Shown here in pieces: positions 26,270-35,606 of a DNA stretch of 40,123 bases; within the stretch, counting starts at the first letter, position 1, and each line of letters starts with the position of its first letter. The position numbers and the translations under genes were made by a program. Source of the stretch: an uncultured bacterium (GTDB taxonomy: Bacteria > Bacillota > Clostridia > Lachnospirales > Lachnospiraceae); the NCBI GenBank assembly GCA_947651225.1, contig CANSYK010000029.1:1-40123 (forward strand), written 5' to 3'. A model generated the notes under the pieces. It was not told the origin of the DNA. It did no database searches and saw only the letters and a list, made by a program, of their open reading frames with translations.

Positions 26270-26370
26270 ATTCTGAATCAAATTCGGGTACGGACGAAAA
26301 TGATACAGGGGAGCAATTATTTTATTACCAGCGGCATGGATGCTGCTGAAATTTCAAGGAGGAATTTATT

Positions 26371-27204
26371 ATGATAGTACAACACAATATGTCAGCGCTT
26401 AACACAAACAGACAGTTAGGCATCACAAACAAGGCACTCGCAAACACAACTGAGAAGTTAGCTTCTGGTTATAGAGTAAACCGTGCAGCAGATGATGCAG
26501 CAGGTCTTTCTATTTCTGAGAAAATGCGTGCTCAGATCAGAGGTCTTAACCAGGCTTCCAGAAATGCACAGGATGGTCAGTCTCTTATTCAGACAGCTGA
26601 AGGTGCTTTGAATGAGATCCACTCTGTACTTCAGAGAATGAGAGAGTTAGTAGTTCAGGCTTCTAACGATACTAACGTATCTGCAGACCGTAAAGCTATC
26701 GCTCTTGAGATTCGTGCTCTTACATCTGAGATCAATCGTATTGCTAGTCAGACAGAGTTCAACACAATGAAACTTTTGAACGGTTCTTTCGTAAATAAGG
26801 GTCTTCAGGTTGGTGCAAACTCAGGTCAGACAATCAGCATTAAGATTTCTGCTATGACAGCTGGAAAATTAGGTGTAACTGCTGGTGCAATCGCTGCTAA
26901 GATTTCTACAGCAACAAGCTACAAAGACATCACAAGCTTGATCAAGATTGTAAACTCTGCTCTTACATTAGTATCTCTGCAGAGATCTTATCTTGGTGCT
27001 TTACAGAACAGATTGGATCATACAATTGCTAACGCTGACAACATGGCTGAGAACTTACAGTCTTCTGAAAGCAAGATCCGTGACGTTAACATGGCTGATT
27101 CTATGGTTACGTATTCATCACAGTCTATTTTACAGCAGGCTGGTCAGTCAATGTTGGCTCAGGCAAATCAGGCTACACAGGGAGTACTTTCTCTGCTTCG
27201 CTAA
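26371..27204 (+). CDS. fliC: Flagellin
   Basis: This is the filament subunit of 277 residues, close to the compact B. subtilis Hag type. The D0/D1 N-terminus reads [17 protein letters not shown], then [21 protein letters not shown]. The C-terminus reads [20 protein letters not shown] and ends [14 protein letters not shown]. The central variable domain is almost absent (roughly residues 145-185, small and Thr/Ser/Ala-rich), leaving few surface sites for glycans. The codons are of a more uniform, highly expressed type than those of its neighbours. AAGGAGG lies eight bases before the ATG. It is transcribed alone from a SigD promoter to a strong terminator. Confidence 0.97.
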   Translation: MIVQHNMSALNTNRQLGITNKALANTTEKLASGYRVNRAADDAAGLSISEKMRAQIRGLNQASRNAQDGQSLIQTAEGALNEIHSVLQRMRELVVQASNDTNVSADRKAIALEIRALTSEINRIASQTEFNTMKLLNGSFVNKGLQVGANSGQTISIKISAMTAGKLGVTAGAIAAKISTATSYKDITSLIKIVNSALTLVSLQRSYLGALQNRLDHTIANADNMAENLQSSESKIRDVNMADSMVTYSSQSILQQAGQSMLAQANQATQGVLSLLR

Positions 27205-27225
27205 TTTTAGTTAGTGTACTACCAG

Positions 27226-27260
27226 AATGGGGCTGGCTTATTAGCCAGTTCCATTTTTTT
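27226..27260 (+). terminator. Strong Rho-independent terminator of flagellin
   Basis: AATGGGGCTGGC pairs with GCCAGTTCCATT over 12 bp (two G-U pairs) around TTATTA, and seven Ts follow. Confidence 0.9.
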
Positions 27261-27299
27261 AATCTATGGAAAATAATGGAATGTCATTTGGAGGTAAGT

Positions 27300-27614
27300 A
27301 TGAGTCAGGAAAAAGAATTGATTATAGAAACGATTGATGATATCAGGGGAACAGTAGAATTGTTTTATCAGCAAAAACAGAAACAGGCATTAGGTCGTTT
27401 AGAAGCAACAATTGGAAAAATAACAATAGCTGTTGATACGTTGTTTGCATATAAAGAAGCAAATGATGGATTTGAGATGGATGAAGAAAAATTAAGAGAT
27501 TCTTTGAAGGAATGTATGGGTGCATTAGAAGAATCAGATTTTATACTTATGGCAGATATTCTTCAATATGATTTTGCGGAATATATGGAAAAATTGACAG
27601 AACAAATGAATTGA
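27300..27614 (+). CDS. Small helical protein of the flagellin glycosylation island
   Basis: This is a 104-residue, acidic, all-helical cytoplasmic protein; I do not recognise a named family. ATG 27300 follows GGAGG at five bases. Its layout (ELIIETIDDIRGTVELFYQQKQKQALGRL, later ESDFILMADILQYDFAEYMEKL) closely parallels residues 5-110 of the Maf protein at 29555. So it may be a stand-alone version of that N-terminal helical domain. The position directly before two Maf genes suggests a partner or adaptor of the transferases. This is inference from shape and context. Confidence 0.7.
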   Translation: MSQEKELIIETIDDIRGTVELFYQQKQKQALGRLEATIGKITIAVDTLFAYKEANDGFEMDEEKLRDSLKECMGALEESDFILMADILQYDFAEYMEKLTEQMN

Positions 27615-27683
27615 TATAGTATATAAAATGTATTGAATGAAAAAAACATCATTTTTCTAAATAAATGCAAAGGGAGATACAAA

Positions 27684-29513
27684 ATGGATTATACAAAAAT
27701 GAATTTCGAAATGATGAAAAAAAATCGTCCTGCATTTTATGATTCTGTAAAAAAGGCATATGATAATAAGGAGTTTTCAGAAGAGGGCATTGAAGAAATC
27801 GTTGCAAGGGATGGAAATAAAGCGTTAGTAATTGAGCGGGATGGGAAAAAAGTTCGCCTGAATAGTATGTTTAGACCGTTGCAGGAAGCTGAAAAATGGG
27901 CAGATCAGTATAGTTATCAGAATTTGCATGTTCCAGTATTTTTGTTTGGAATGGGAAATGGGATTTTTTTGAGAGAGTTATTAAAAAGACTTGGGAATGA
28001 TGCGGCGGTTTTTGTTATGGAACCAGACATTTCTATTTTTTTCTATCAGGTATTTCATCAGGATCTTTCTGATATTATCAGGGATGACAGAGTATTTTTG
28101 TTTGTAAAATCAATTGATGATGATGCCATTGAGGAAACTCTGGATGCAAATTTACATTGGTCGATGCTTAAATCACAGATTGTATGTGAGCATCCAGGCT
28201 ATGACAAGCTTTATGCAGAGGATTATAACGAATACCGCCGTAAAATAAAACGGGCAGATATGATAGAAATAGTAAACCGCAATACAATTAGTTATATGTC
28301 AAGAAATCTTGTGCATAATATTTTGAACAATCTGCATTTTGTCAAAGAGAGTAATTATGCAGGCGAAATAATGAATATATTGCCAGAAGATGTGCCAGCC
28401 ATTATTGTATCAGCAGGGCCATCTCTGGATAAAAATATATGTGAGCTAAAAAAAGCAGTGGGAAAGGCATTTATTATCGCAACGGACACTTCTGTAAAAT
28501 ATTTGTTAAAAAATGATGTGCCTTTTGACGTTATGGTTACTCTGGATGCCCAGAAATCGCCAAAACATATCAGTGATCCAAAATGTAAAGACATTCCTAT
28601 GTTTTGTACCTTGGAGGCAAGAAATCAGATTATGGAATTTCACACTGGAAAGAAGGTTTGGTTTCGCAGTGGTATATATCTTGAAAGTATATATAAAAAA
28701 ATGGGGAGAATTTTTCCTAAGTATAACACAGGGGGATCTGTAGCTACAGCTTCATATATGATTAGTGTGGCCATGGGAGCAAAAAGAATTATTCTGGTAG
28801 GGCAAGATTTGGCATACTCAGGAGGGGTAACGCATGCTGGAGGTGTTGAGAGACATATAGTAGGTGAAGATGAGGGAATACAGATGGTAGAGGGAATTGA
28901 TGGGAAGCCGGTACGCTCCAGGGGAGACTGGATTATGTACCGTGATTGGTTTGAAGAAGCGGCTGGAATAGAAGAAGCTCCTGATGTAATTGATGCTACA
29001 GAGGGCGGGGTGCTGATTAAAGGAACTAGGATTATGAAGCTTTCCGAAGCAATTGGCGAATACTGTACAGCAAAGTATGATTTTCAGGATGTATTGGACA
29101 AGCTGCCATATACTTTTAATGAGGAAGAGTATGAAGAAGTTAAGAAGGAATGTAACAAATTGTCTTATGAATTTGTAAAGATCAGAAGTAAGGCACAGGA
29201 AGGTCTAAAGTTGGCAAATGATTTAAAGAAAATGGGAAGTTTTGGAGAAGATAATGTAGTCAAGCTAAACAAAAAGGTTTCAAAATTGCGGAAAATAAAC
29301 AGCTTTATTGACAAGCAATCTGCAAATGAATTGTTAGAGATTTATTCGTCTGCGGAAACTACAGATGAATTAAACAGAATAAATATCATGTCAGATGATG
29401 AGGATACAAATCTGATAAATACTCTAGAGACTTCTTGTGTAGTATATAAATCGTTGATAAAAGGTATAGATGAACTGAAGCCGATTTTAGAGGAGTCTTT
29501 GTCAAAAATGTGA
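27684..29513 (+). CDS. Motility-associated Maf glycosyltransferase (DUF115), copy 1
   Basis: Maf proteins transfer nonulosonic acids such as pseudaminic or legionaminic acid to flagellin Ser/Thr in the cytoplasm before export. The 609 residues show the family: an N-terminal part with VFLFGMGNGIFLRELLKRLG and VFVMEPDISIF, and the central DUF115 (MptE-like) part with PAIIVSAGPSLDKN, DVMVTLDAQKSP, then NTGGSVATASYMISVAMGAK and LVGQDLAYSGGVTHA. A helical C-terminus follows (about 470-609). ATG 27684 follows AAAGGGAG; the frame is open from 27633. It is placed 480 bases after flagellin, as expected for a modifier of that protein. Confidence 0.92.
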   Translation: MDYTKMNFEMMKKNRPAFYDSVKKAYDNKEFSEEGIEEIVARDGNKALVIERDGKKVRLNSMFRPLQEAEKWADQYSYQNLHVPVFLFGMGNGIFLRELLKRLGNDAAVFVMEPDISIFFYQVFHQDLSDIIRDDRVFLFVKSIDDDAIEETLDANLHWSMLKSQIVCEHPGYDKLYAEDYNEYRRKIKRADMIEIVNRNTISYMSRNLVHNILNNLHFVKESNYAGEIMNILPEDVPAIIVSAGPSLDKNICELKKAVGKAFIIATDTSVKYLLKNDVPFDVMVTLDAQKSPKHISDPKCKDIPMFCTLEARNQIMEFHTGKKVWFRSGIYLESIYKKMGRIFPKYNTGGSVATASYMISVAMGAKRIILVGQDLAYSGGVTHAGGVERHIVGEDEGIQMVEGIDGKPVRSRGDWIMYRDWFEEAAGIEEAPDVIDATEGGVLIKGTRIMKLSEAIGEYCTAKYDFQDVLDKLPYTFNEEEYEEVKKECNKLSYEFVKIRSKAQEGLKLANDLKKMGSFGEDNVVKLNKKVSKLRKINSFIDKQSANELLEIYSSAETTDELNRINIMSDDEDTNLINTLETSCVVYKSLIKGIDELKPILEESLSKM

Positions 29514-29554
29514 TGTATCGTTCATAATCATAATGGGGTAGAAAGGAAAATGTG

Positions 29555-31192
29555 ATGACAATATTATTTGAACAGACCAGAGAGCTATTGCATAGTCTGA
29601 CGGAAGTAGTATGTTATTTTCAGAATCAGGAGAAGGAAAAAGCAATCAAAATTTTAAAGCAAGTGATAGATCTGTTGCAGACTTTTATAGAAAGTCTGGG
29701 GGAAATTGCATTAAAGAGTGAGGCACTACGATTATTTAATGCATGTCAGAAAATAACAGAAGGCTTATTGAATTCACAGGAAGAGCAGTGGATTACGATG
29801 CATATACAGAAGGGGTTAATACCAATTTTATTTGAAGTTCAGGAAAATGTTTTTGGACAGTCGGATGAAATTTTAAAAGATTATTGGGGAGAAAACCGTC
29901 TATTTTTAAGAAAAAAAAACAGGGAATTATATCGTGATCTATTGGTTGTCAGAGATGACATTTCTGATGAATATCAATTGAGTTGGGCAAAAACAGGGGA
30001 TTTAGTCTTAGCGGTTCAGACAGAACAAGGGATGGTTCGTTTAAATTCTGCTGGTAATCCGTGGCAGGAAGCCTTTCTTTTCGCTATGGGAGAAAGGCAG
30101 ATGGACTTGCAAGAATATGTTGTGGCTGGTTTTGGAATGGGTTATCACATCGAGGCATTGGCAAAGCTGTCGGGGATAAAAAAGATTACTGTTTTAGAAA
30201 ATGATTTAACACAGTTGGCCATTGCATTTAGTTATCGTGATCTCTCAGAAATTCTCTCAGATGATAGAATTTCCATTTTGTATTGTCCTAATGCGCAGGA
30301 CTATGTTAAGTGGCTTAACAGTAAGGAGGACAGGATATGCTGTATATGGCATCCGTCTATAAAAACAATTCGGGAGAAGTCATTTCGTGAAGCCATGGAA
30401 AACTATTGGATTGAAAGTTCTTCTGTGAAGAATTTGGGTGGACTATTAGACAAAAATTTTATTGAGAATGTAAAAAAGGGAGATAGGGAGGTTTCGTCTT
30501 TAAAAGAAGTATTTTATAAAAAAACAGTGCTTTTTGTTGCGGCAGGACCCTCTCTTGAGATGTTCTTTTCTGAATTAAAAGATTTAGACCGTTCTCAATT
30601 TGTTTTAGTATGTGTTGGTAAGGTGGCGAGAAGATTAATACAGGAAAATATTGATCCAGATTATATTGTAATGATTGATGGATTGCCAGGGACAGTTTGG
30701 CAAATAAGAGGAATAGAGGATTGTAAGGTACCATTAATATATTTAAGTACCGTTGCGGCCAATGTAGTGGATTCTTATCAGGGAAAGCGTTATATAGCTT
30801 TTCAGGAGGGATTTCCATTAGCGGAAGAATTTGCTGCTAAAAATAAATTGTCTTTATATCAATCGGGTGGTTCTGTGGCAACTTTTGCGATTGATTTTGG
30901 AATAAGAATGAAAGCTGGCCGTATTATATGCCTTGGATTAGATATGGGATATATAGATGAGCGTTCTCATGCTTTTGGCATTGGAGCATCTGTGACAGAG
31001 CATGGAAATTTAAGAAAGGTAGAAGGGGTAACTTCTGAATATGTATATACCAGTAAAACATTTGATATATACAGACAATGGATAGAAAAAAGAATTAAAG
31101 GGGAAGAAGGGATAGAGTTTATTAATGTTTCAAAGGGAGCAAGAATTCACGGAATGAAAGAGAAGAGTTTGAGAGAATGTTTTTCTTTATAG
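29555..31192 (+). CDS. Motility-associated Maf glycosyltransferase (DUF115), copy 2
   Basis: This is a second Maf protein of 545 residues. Residues 1-110 form a helical domain not seen in copy 1 but similar in layout to the 104-residue protein at 27300. Then come a nucleotide-fold part (YVVAGFGMGYHIEAL, KITVLENDLTQLA) and the DUF115 core: TVLFVAAGPSLEMF, PDYIVMIDGLPGTVW, QSGGSVATFAIDFGIRMKAG and ICLGLDMGYIDERSHA. It lacks the long helical C-terminus of copy 1. ATG 29555 is preferred over GTG 29552 because it stands seven bases from AAAGGA. Two Maf proteins may share one sugar but use different flagellin sites, or the helical domain may select the target. Confidence 0.9.
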   Translation: MTILFEQTRELLHSLTEVVCYFQNQEKEKAIKILKQVIDLLQTFIESLGEIALKSEALRLFNACQKITEGLLNSQEEQWITMHIQKGLIPILFEVQENVFGQSDEILKDYWGENRLFLRKKNRELYRDLLVVRDDISDEYQLSWAKTGDLVLAVQTEQGMVRLNSAGNPWQEAFLFAMGERQMDLQEYVVAGFGMGYHIEALAKLSGIKKITVLENDLTQLAIAFSYRDLSEILSDDRISILYCPNAQDYVKWLNSKEDRICCIWHPSIKTIREKSFREAMENYWIESSSVKNLGGLLDKNFIENVKKGDREVSSLKEVFYKKTVLFVAAGPSLEMFFSELKDLDRSQFVLVCVGKVARRLIQENIDPDYIVMIDGLPGTVWQIRGIEDCKVPLIYLSTVAANVVDSYQGKRYIAFQEGFPLAEEFAAKNKLSLYQSGGSVATFAIDFGIRMKAGRIICLGLDMGYIDERSHAFGIGASVTEHGNLRKVEGVTSEYVYTSKTFDIYRQWIEKRIKGEEGIEFINVSKGARIHGMKEKSLRECFSL

Positions 31193-31216
31193 GAACCCCA
31201 TTTTTGGAGGCATGGA

Positions 31217-33118
31217 ATGAAAAAGATTTTTGGTTTGGTAGAAAAAAATGATGATGCAGTGAATGATTTTCTAATGCACTATGATGCTGATTTTGAGATT
31301 CATGTATATTCACCATTAATAGAAAGTTGTGAAGATTCCCTTTTTTATTGTCTTGGCAATATAGTTTCCCTTTTTTGGGAGGAAGATGATATATGTTGGA
31401 TTGCTACAGATGTAGAGGAGGTATATCAACTTGCAAATAAACTTTGTGCATCGTTGTTTCAAAAAATAATTTATATTGATCACAATGTAGATACAGCATT
31501 TTCAAAAAGGCTAGATGCAAATGAATTGCTTTTGTTTGATTATAAAATGATACCAGATAAAAATATGCAATTGCTTCTGCAGGAATTTGTAAGTAAAATT
31601 TCATTATTTGATATGGAATTTTATTGTAGATTTGAGAATGATATAAAGCATTTTGTAAAACAATCAGATAAGAAATCAACAACTTTTTTGGCTCATATAT
31701 GCCGATTATTGCTGTATATGGAAAAAGAAGGAAATAGATGTATACATGTGTTATATCGTTTGTTATTGTTGTCAATGTTGATGAAATTGGAATATTTACC
31801 AGAGCATACAAATGCATATTTAGTTGAGGTATTGAAAAACTCAGATTTTAACGAAGCTAATTATTATTTTATATGGAACCAATTTAAGGGACTTTCATTT
31901 AAGAATTTGCTGGCAGTGGATGAATCTTCTTTTGAATTTTTAGACTATTTGTATAAGCAGAGTTACAAAAGATATAAGGAAAGGGCTAAAACAGTTTTGG
32001 AAAAGATTCCATCTCAAAAGAGACATTCTGATCGTGTGCTTATTTTAACGATTCAATTTCTTGGGAGGAATCACGCTCCTACTAAGACAGTTTTGGAACG
32101 TTGCAAGACCTATGCAGAGATGGGAAAAGAAGTCTATTTAATCAATACAACAGAGCAGTATACATCACAAGGCTATATTCCTTTATTTAGCGCACAGGTG
32201 GGAACGGTTGCAGCAGAGGATGAATTAGCTGATATTTTGTCAATTGATGGAGAGAAGAAAATCTGGTATAAACAATTGGACAGTGATATATCTATATGGG
32301 AGCGTTTTTTGCTATTAGTAAAATATATTAAGCAAATTAAACCTAAGTATATTTTGTCCATTGGCACTGGGAGTATGCTGGCAGATTTGTGCAGTAATAT
32401 GGTTCCATGTGCATCTATGTCTTTGGTTTTTTCTATTTTACCAAAGACGGAGAATTGTATAAAAATTTTAGGAAGAAAATTAAGTCAGAATGAATTAGAA
32501 AATGGTGAAACGAGAGATATTATTGAGAGTTGTTTTACTTTTGAGCTAAAGCCACAAAAGATGAAATTTATACGACAGCAATATCAGATTCCAGAGAATA
32601 AATTCATATTAGTAGTTGTTGGCATTCGATTGGATTTTGAAATTGCTTCAAAGTTTTGCGATATGTTGGAAAAGGCATGCAGGAATGGTTGCTTTGTTGT
32701 ATTTGCGGGGGTTTATGATACCTATCATAAAATAGGAGAAAGTAATCCATTATTAGCGCAAAATTCTACCTTTATTGGGTATTGTAACGATATACAGGCA
32801 TTAATGGAAATTTGTGATTTGTATGTTAATCCAGAACGTTTTGGCGGAGGTTTTTCTGTTATTGAAGCATTTGCAAAAGGTGTGCCAGGAGTATATTTAA
32901 AAACAGGAGATGTGTATACTGCAGGTGGCGAAGAGTTTAGTGTTAGCAATTTTGATGAAATGGAACAGACAATATTGAGATATAAAAGGGATAAGAACTT
33001 TTATGAGATGATGTCGGCCAAGGCGAAGAAACGGGCAAAATTGATGACTTCATCGTTAGAAGCTATGAAAGAGTTAGATAGAAAAATAGTGGAAAAAGTA
33101 GAGAAGGAGTTTTGGTGA
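31217..33118 (+). CDS. Glycosyltransferase, GT4-like, with a large unknown N-terminal domain
   Basis: The 633-residue cytoplasmic protein has a GT-B type C-terminal half. A first Rossmann-like part begins near residue 275 (RVLILTIQFLGRNHAPTKTV). The nucleotide-sugar part has NKFILVVVGIRLDFE, and near residue 540 the motif NPERFGGGFSVIEAFAKGVPGV, the E-x7-E pattern of GT4 enzymes. Residues 1 to about 270 are helical and unlike known transferases. GGAGG lies six bases before the ATG. The gene is AT-rich and followed by a GT2 gene one base after its stop codon. It probably builds or extends the flagellin glycan. Confidence 0.82.
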   Translation: MKKIFGLVEKNDDAVNDFLMHYDADFEIHVYSPLIESCEDSLFYCLGNIVSLFWEEDDICWIATDVEEVYQLANKLCASLFQKIIYIDHNVDTAFSKRLDANELLLFDYKMIPDKNMQLLLQEFVSKISLFDMEFYCRFENDIKHFVKQSDKKSTTFLAHICRLLLYMEKEGNRCIHVLYRLLLLSMLMKLEYLPEHTNAYLVEVLKNSDFNEANYYFIWNQFKGLSFKNLLAVDESSFEFLDYLYKQSYKRYKERAKTVLEKIPSQKRHSDRVLILTIQFLGRNHAPTKTVLERCKTYAEMGKEVYLINTTEQYTSQGYIPLFSAQVGTVAAEDELADILSIDGEKKIWYKQLDSDISIWERFLLLVKYIKQIKPKYILSIGTGSMLADLCSNMVPCASMSLVFSILPKTENCIKILGRKLSQNELENGETRDIIESCFTFELKPQKMKFIRQQYQIPENKFILVVVGIRLDFEIASKFCDMLEKACRNGCFVVFAGVYDTYHKIGESNPLLAQNSTFIGYCNDIQALMEICDLYVNPERFGGGFSVIEAFAKGVPGVYLKTGDVYTAGGEEFSVSNFDEMEQTILRYKRDKNFYEMMSAKAKKRAKLMTSSLEAMKELDRKIVEKVEKEFW

Positions 33119-33119
33119 T

Positions 33120-34118
33120 TTGGATAAAGAAGAATTATGTAAGACTACTGATGAAGAGAAAAAAATTAGTGTCATTATTCCGTGTCATAACGCAGAGTTA
33201 ACAATAGATCGGTGTATGGAATCGGTTGAGAAGCAGACGATAGGAGTGGAGAATTTAGAAATTATTTTAGTGAATGATGCTTCAAAGGATAAGACGCTTG
33301 AAAAGCTGTGCATATGGGAGGCAAAGTATCCGAATTCTATAATAGTTATTGACTGTGAAGAAAATAAGAAGCCTGGTGGCGCAAGAAATATAGGGTTGGA
33401 CTATGCAGGAGGGCAATATATAGCTTTTGCAGATGCAGATGATATTTTGGAAGAGGATATGTATGAAATGTTATTTGAGGCGGCAGATAAGCAATGTGAT
33501 GTGGCAATTTGCGGTTCTTCTAGAGAAATTGCCTGTGAAAGAAAGAAAATACCTCAAAAAGAAATGATAGAAATTACTTCAAATCAGGAACGCAAAAAGT
33601 TTGTAGAGAAAAATTATAATATGGCAGTTTGGAATAAAATTTATTTACGTGATTTATTATTGGAAAATAATATAAGATTTATAGAGGGCGTGATTTATGA
33701 GGATATTTATTTTAGCGAGTTAGTGAAACACTATTGTAAGAAAGTGTATGTGACAGATGAAGTATTATACCATCATATATTGAATGATAAATCAATTTCG
33801 TGTGATACAAATAGCAAAGTAAATCGCATTAATTACATAGAGGTGCATATTGCATTGATTGAAGAACTGCAGCGAAGAGGACTTTATGAACCGTTTGCAG
33901 AAATGTATGCAAATAAGTTTATTATTCATTTTATATCATTTATGAAAAGTTATGAGATGGTTTTTGGAAAAATGGAGAAAGAACTTGAGGACATCATTTT
34001 TAATAGTGTAAAAGCATTGTATCCAAATTATAAGGAAATACCTATTGCAAAAAGTATTTTGTATGCAGGGCAGGAAGAAAATCGAAAAATGTTAGAAAGA
34101 CTGGTACAGAGTGATTAG
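33120..34118 (+). CDS. Glycosyltransferase family 2
   Basis: This is an inverting GT-A transferase of 332 residues. Residues 15-125 show the classic fold: KISVIIPCHNAELTIDRCMESVEKQT, IILVNDASKDKTLE, KPGGARNIGLDYAGGQYIAFADADD (DxD metal site) and ILEEDMYEML. The C-terminal region (about 170-332), which shapes the acceptor site, is helical. The start is TTG at 33120, one base after the previous stop, with AAGGAG nine bases upstream, so translation is coupled to the preceding gene. The substrate is unknown, but the neighbourhood points to the flagellar glycan. Confidence 0.88.
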   Translation: MDKEELCKTTDEEKKISVIIPCHNAELTIDRCMESVEKQTIGVENLEIILVNDASKDKTLEKLCIWEAKYPNSIIVIDCEENKKPGGARNIGLDYAGGQYIAFADADDILEEDMYEMLFEAADKQCDVAICGSSREIACERKKIPQKEMIEITSNQERKKFVEKNYNMAVWNKIYLRDLLLENNIRFIEGVIYEDIYFSELVKHYCKKVYVTDEVLYHHILNDKSISCDTNSKVNRINYIEVHIALIEELQRRGLYEPFAEMYANKFIIHFISFMKSYEMVFGKMEKELEDIIFNSVKALYPNYKEIPIAKSILYAGQEENRKMLERLVQSD

Positions 34119-34172
34119 GTGTTGAAGGTTTTTAGGTCAGTATGGTAAATGATTGTGATATGGAGGAAAAAG

Positions 34173-35180
34173 ATGGGAGAGGTACTTGCGGTTATTCCAG
34201 CACGGAGTGGATCTAAAAGTGTAAAAGACAAAAATATCAGATTGATTGATGGTAAGCCAATGATTGCGTATTCTATTGAGCATGCGTTGCAGGCGGAATG
34301 TGTTGACAGGGTGATTGTCAGTACAGACAGTGAAGAATATGCGGCAATTGCAAGGGAATATGGAGCAGAGACACCATTTCTGAGACCGGCAGAGTATGCA
34401 ACGGATACTGCCTTGGATTATGATGTGTTTTTGCATGCACTGTCTTATCTGGAGCGTGAAGAGGGATATATGCCGGATTTGGTAGTGCAGCTTCGGCCGA
34501 CCTATCCAATCCGCAGGATAGAGGATATTGAAGCAATGGTAGCCTATATGAGGGAACATACAGATGTGGATTCCATGCGTTGTGTTGCTCCGGCAAAGGA
34601 AGTTGCCTATAAGATGTGGCATAAGGATGAACAGGGGATATTGTCACCAATTATGAAGGAAATTCCGGAATGTTATAATATGCCAAGGCAGCAGCTTCCC
34701 AAAGTATTTTACCAAAATGCCTGCATTGATGTGGTACGGGCAGAGGTTATTACGAAAAAACATTCTATGTCTGGCGAAAAAATTGTTGGTTATGAAATGA
34801 GTGATAATTTTGATATCGATACAGAAGAGGAGTTTCAAAAAGCAGAAGAATATATTAAAATTTCTCATGGAAATAAGACGTTTGTTTTTGATATTGATGG
34901 GGTAATTGCAAAACTTCAGAAGGATTTGGATTATGCCCTTTCCGAGCCGAATGGGCGTATGGTAAAGATTATTAATAAATTGTATGATTATGGAAATAAA
35001 ATTGTGCTTTTCACAGCACGTGGTTATGTAACAGGGAAGGATTGGAGTCAGGTAACAAAGGAACAGATGCAGCGCTGGGGGGTAAAGTACCATGAGTTAA
35101 AATTTGGCAAGCCAAATGCGGACTATTATGTGGATGACCGGATGATTAGTCTGGAAAGGTTATATGATTTGTTTTCCTGA
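34173..35180 (+). CDS. CMP-nonulosonate cytidylyltransferase fused to a HAD phosphatase
   Basis: Residues 1-228 form a NeuA-type cytidylyltransferase: LAVIPARSGSKSVKDKNIR (CTP site), PMIAYSIEHA, RVIVSTDSEEYAAIA, VVQLRPTYPIR and the C-terminal DIDTEEEFQKAE. It would activate a sialic-acid-like sugar with CTP. Residues about 235-335 form a HAD-like domain: FVFDIDGVIAKL (motif I), VLFTARG (motif II) and FGKPNADYYVDDRM (motif III), probably a phosphatase that removes the 9-phosphate of the sugar. ATG 34173 follows GGAGG at six bases; the frame is open from 34149. It fits with the NeuB-type gene at 36157 as one pathway. Its base composition is less AT-rich than that of the preceding two genes. Confidence 0.88.
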   Translation: MGEVLAVIPARSGSKSVKDKNIRLIDGKPMIAYSIEHALQAECVDRVIVSTDSEEYAAIAREYGAETPFLRPAEYATDTALDYDVFLHALSYLEREEGYMPDLVVQLRPTYPIRRIEDIEAMVAYMREHTDVDSMRCVAPAKEVAYKMWHKDEQGILSPIMKEIPECYNMPRQQLPKVFYQNACIDVVRAEVITKKHSMSGEKIVGYEMSDNFDIDTEEEFQKAEEYIKISHGNKTFVFDIDGVIAKLQKDLDYALSEPNGRMVKIINKLYDYGNKIVLFTARGYVTGKDWSQVTKEQMQRWGVKYHELKFGKPNADYYVDDRMISLERLYDLFS

Positions 35181-35182
35181 TT

Positions 35183-35362
35183 AAGGATTGTGAAGATAGA
35201 AAGAAGGTTGAAATTTATACTTTGGATTATGAAAATGAGCAGCCAAAATATTTTCTTTTTAAAGAAATCACAGAACAAAATAAGGAAGAATTAACAATTG
35301 TTCATTTTTCTAATATTAAAATAGATTTTGACGATTTATTTGATGGGATAGATTGTGAGTGA
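35183..35362 (+). pseudogene. Startless reading frame after the cytidylyltransferase
   Basis: The frame reads about 60 residues (KVEIYTLDYENEQPKYFLFK, later NIKIDFDDLFDGIDCE) and ends TGA at 35360. It has a protein-like composition but no start codon with a ribosome site, and it abuts the stop of the upstream gene. A C-terminal remnant of a deleted gene is a plausible reading; chance is another. No family recognised. Confidence 0.35.
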
Positions 35363-35406
35363 TTGGTATTAACACTTGTGTATTGCTGGAGGAAATGAAA
35401 TGAATA

Positions 35407-35435
35407 TTGACATATGTGAAATGGTATGATATTCT
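35407..35435 (+). promoter_or_regulatory. Possible sigma-A promoter before the coiled-coil gene
   Basis: TTGACA and TATTCT are 17 bases apart, within an AT-rich 240-bp gap. The next gene starts at 35607. A second TATAAT at 35512-35517 has no -35 box. Confidence 0.5.
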
Positions 35436-35606
35436 TATTAAAGTAAATAATTATATAGTTTTAGTATCACAATTTTTTAATACTTTTTATAGAAGCTATT
35501 GTTTGTTGTTATATAATATATTGGATGATAAAGTTATCAAATATGTTTGTATGGCATGGAGAGGGCGAATGATGGTTTCTTAGGATTGGTTGAGGAGGGC
35601 ATGTGT

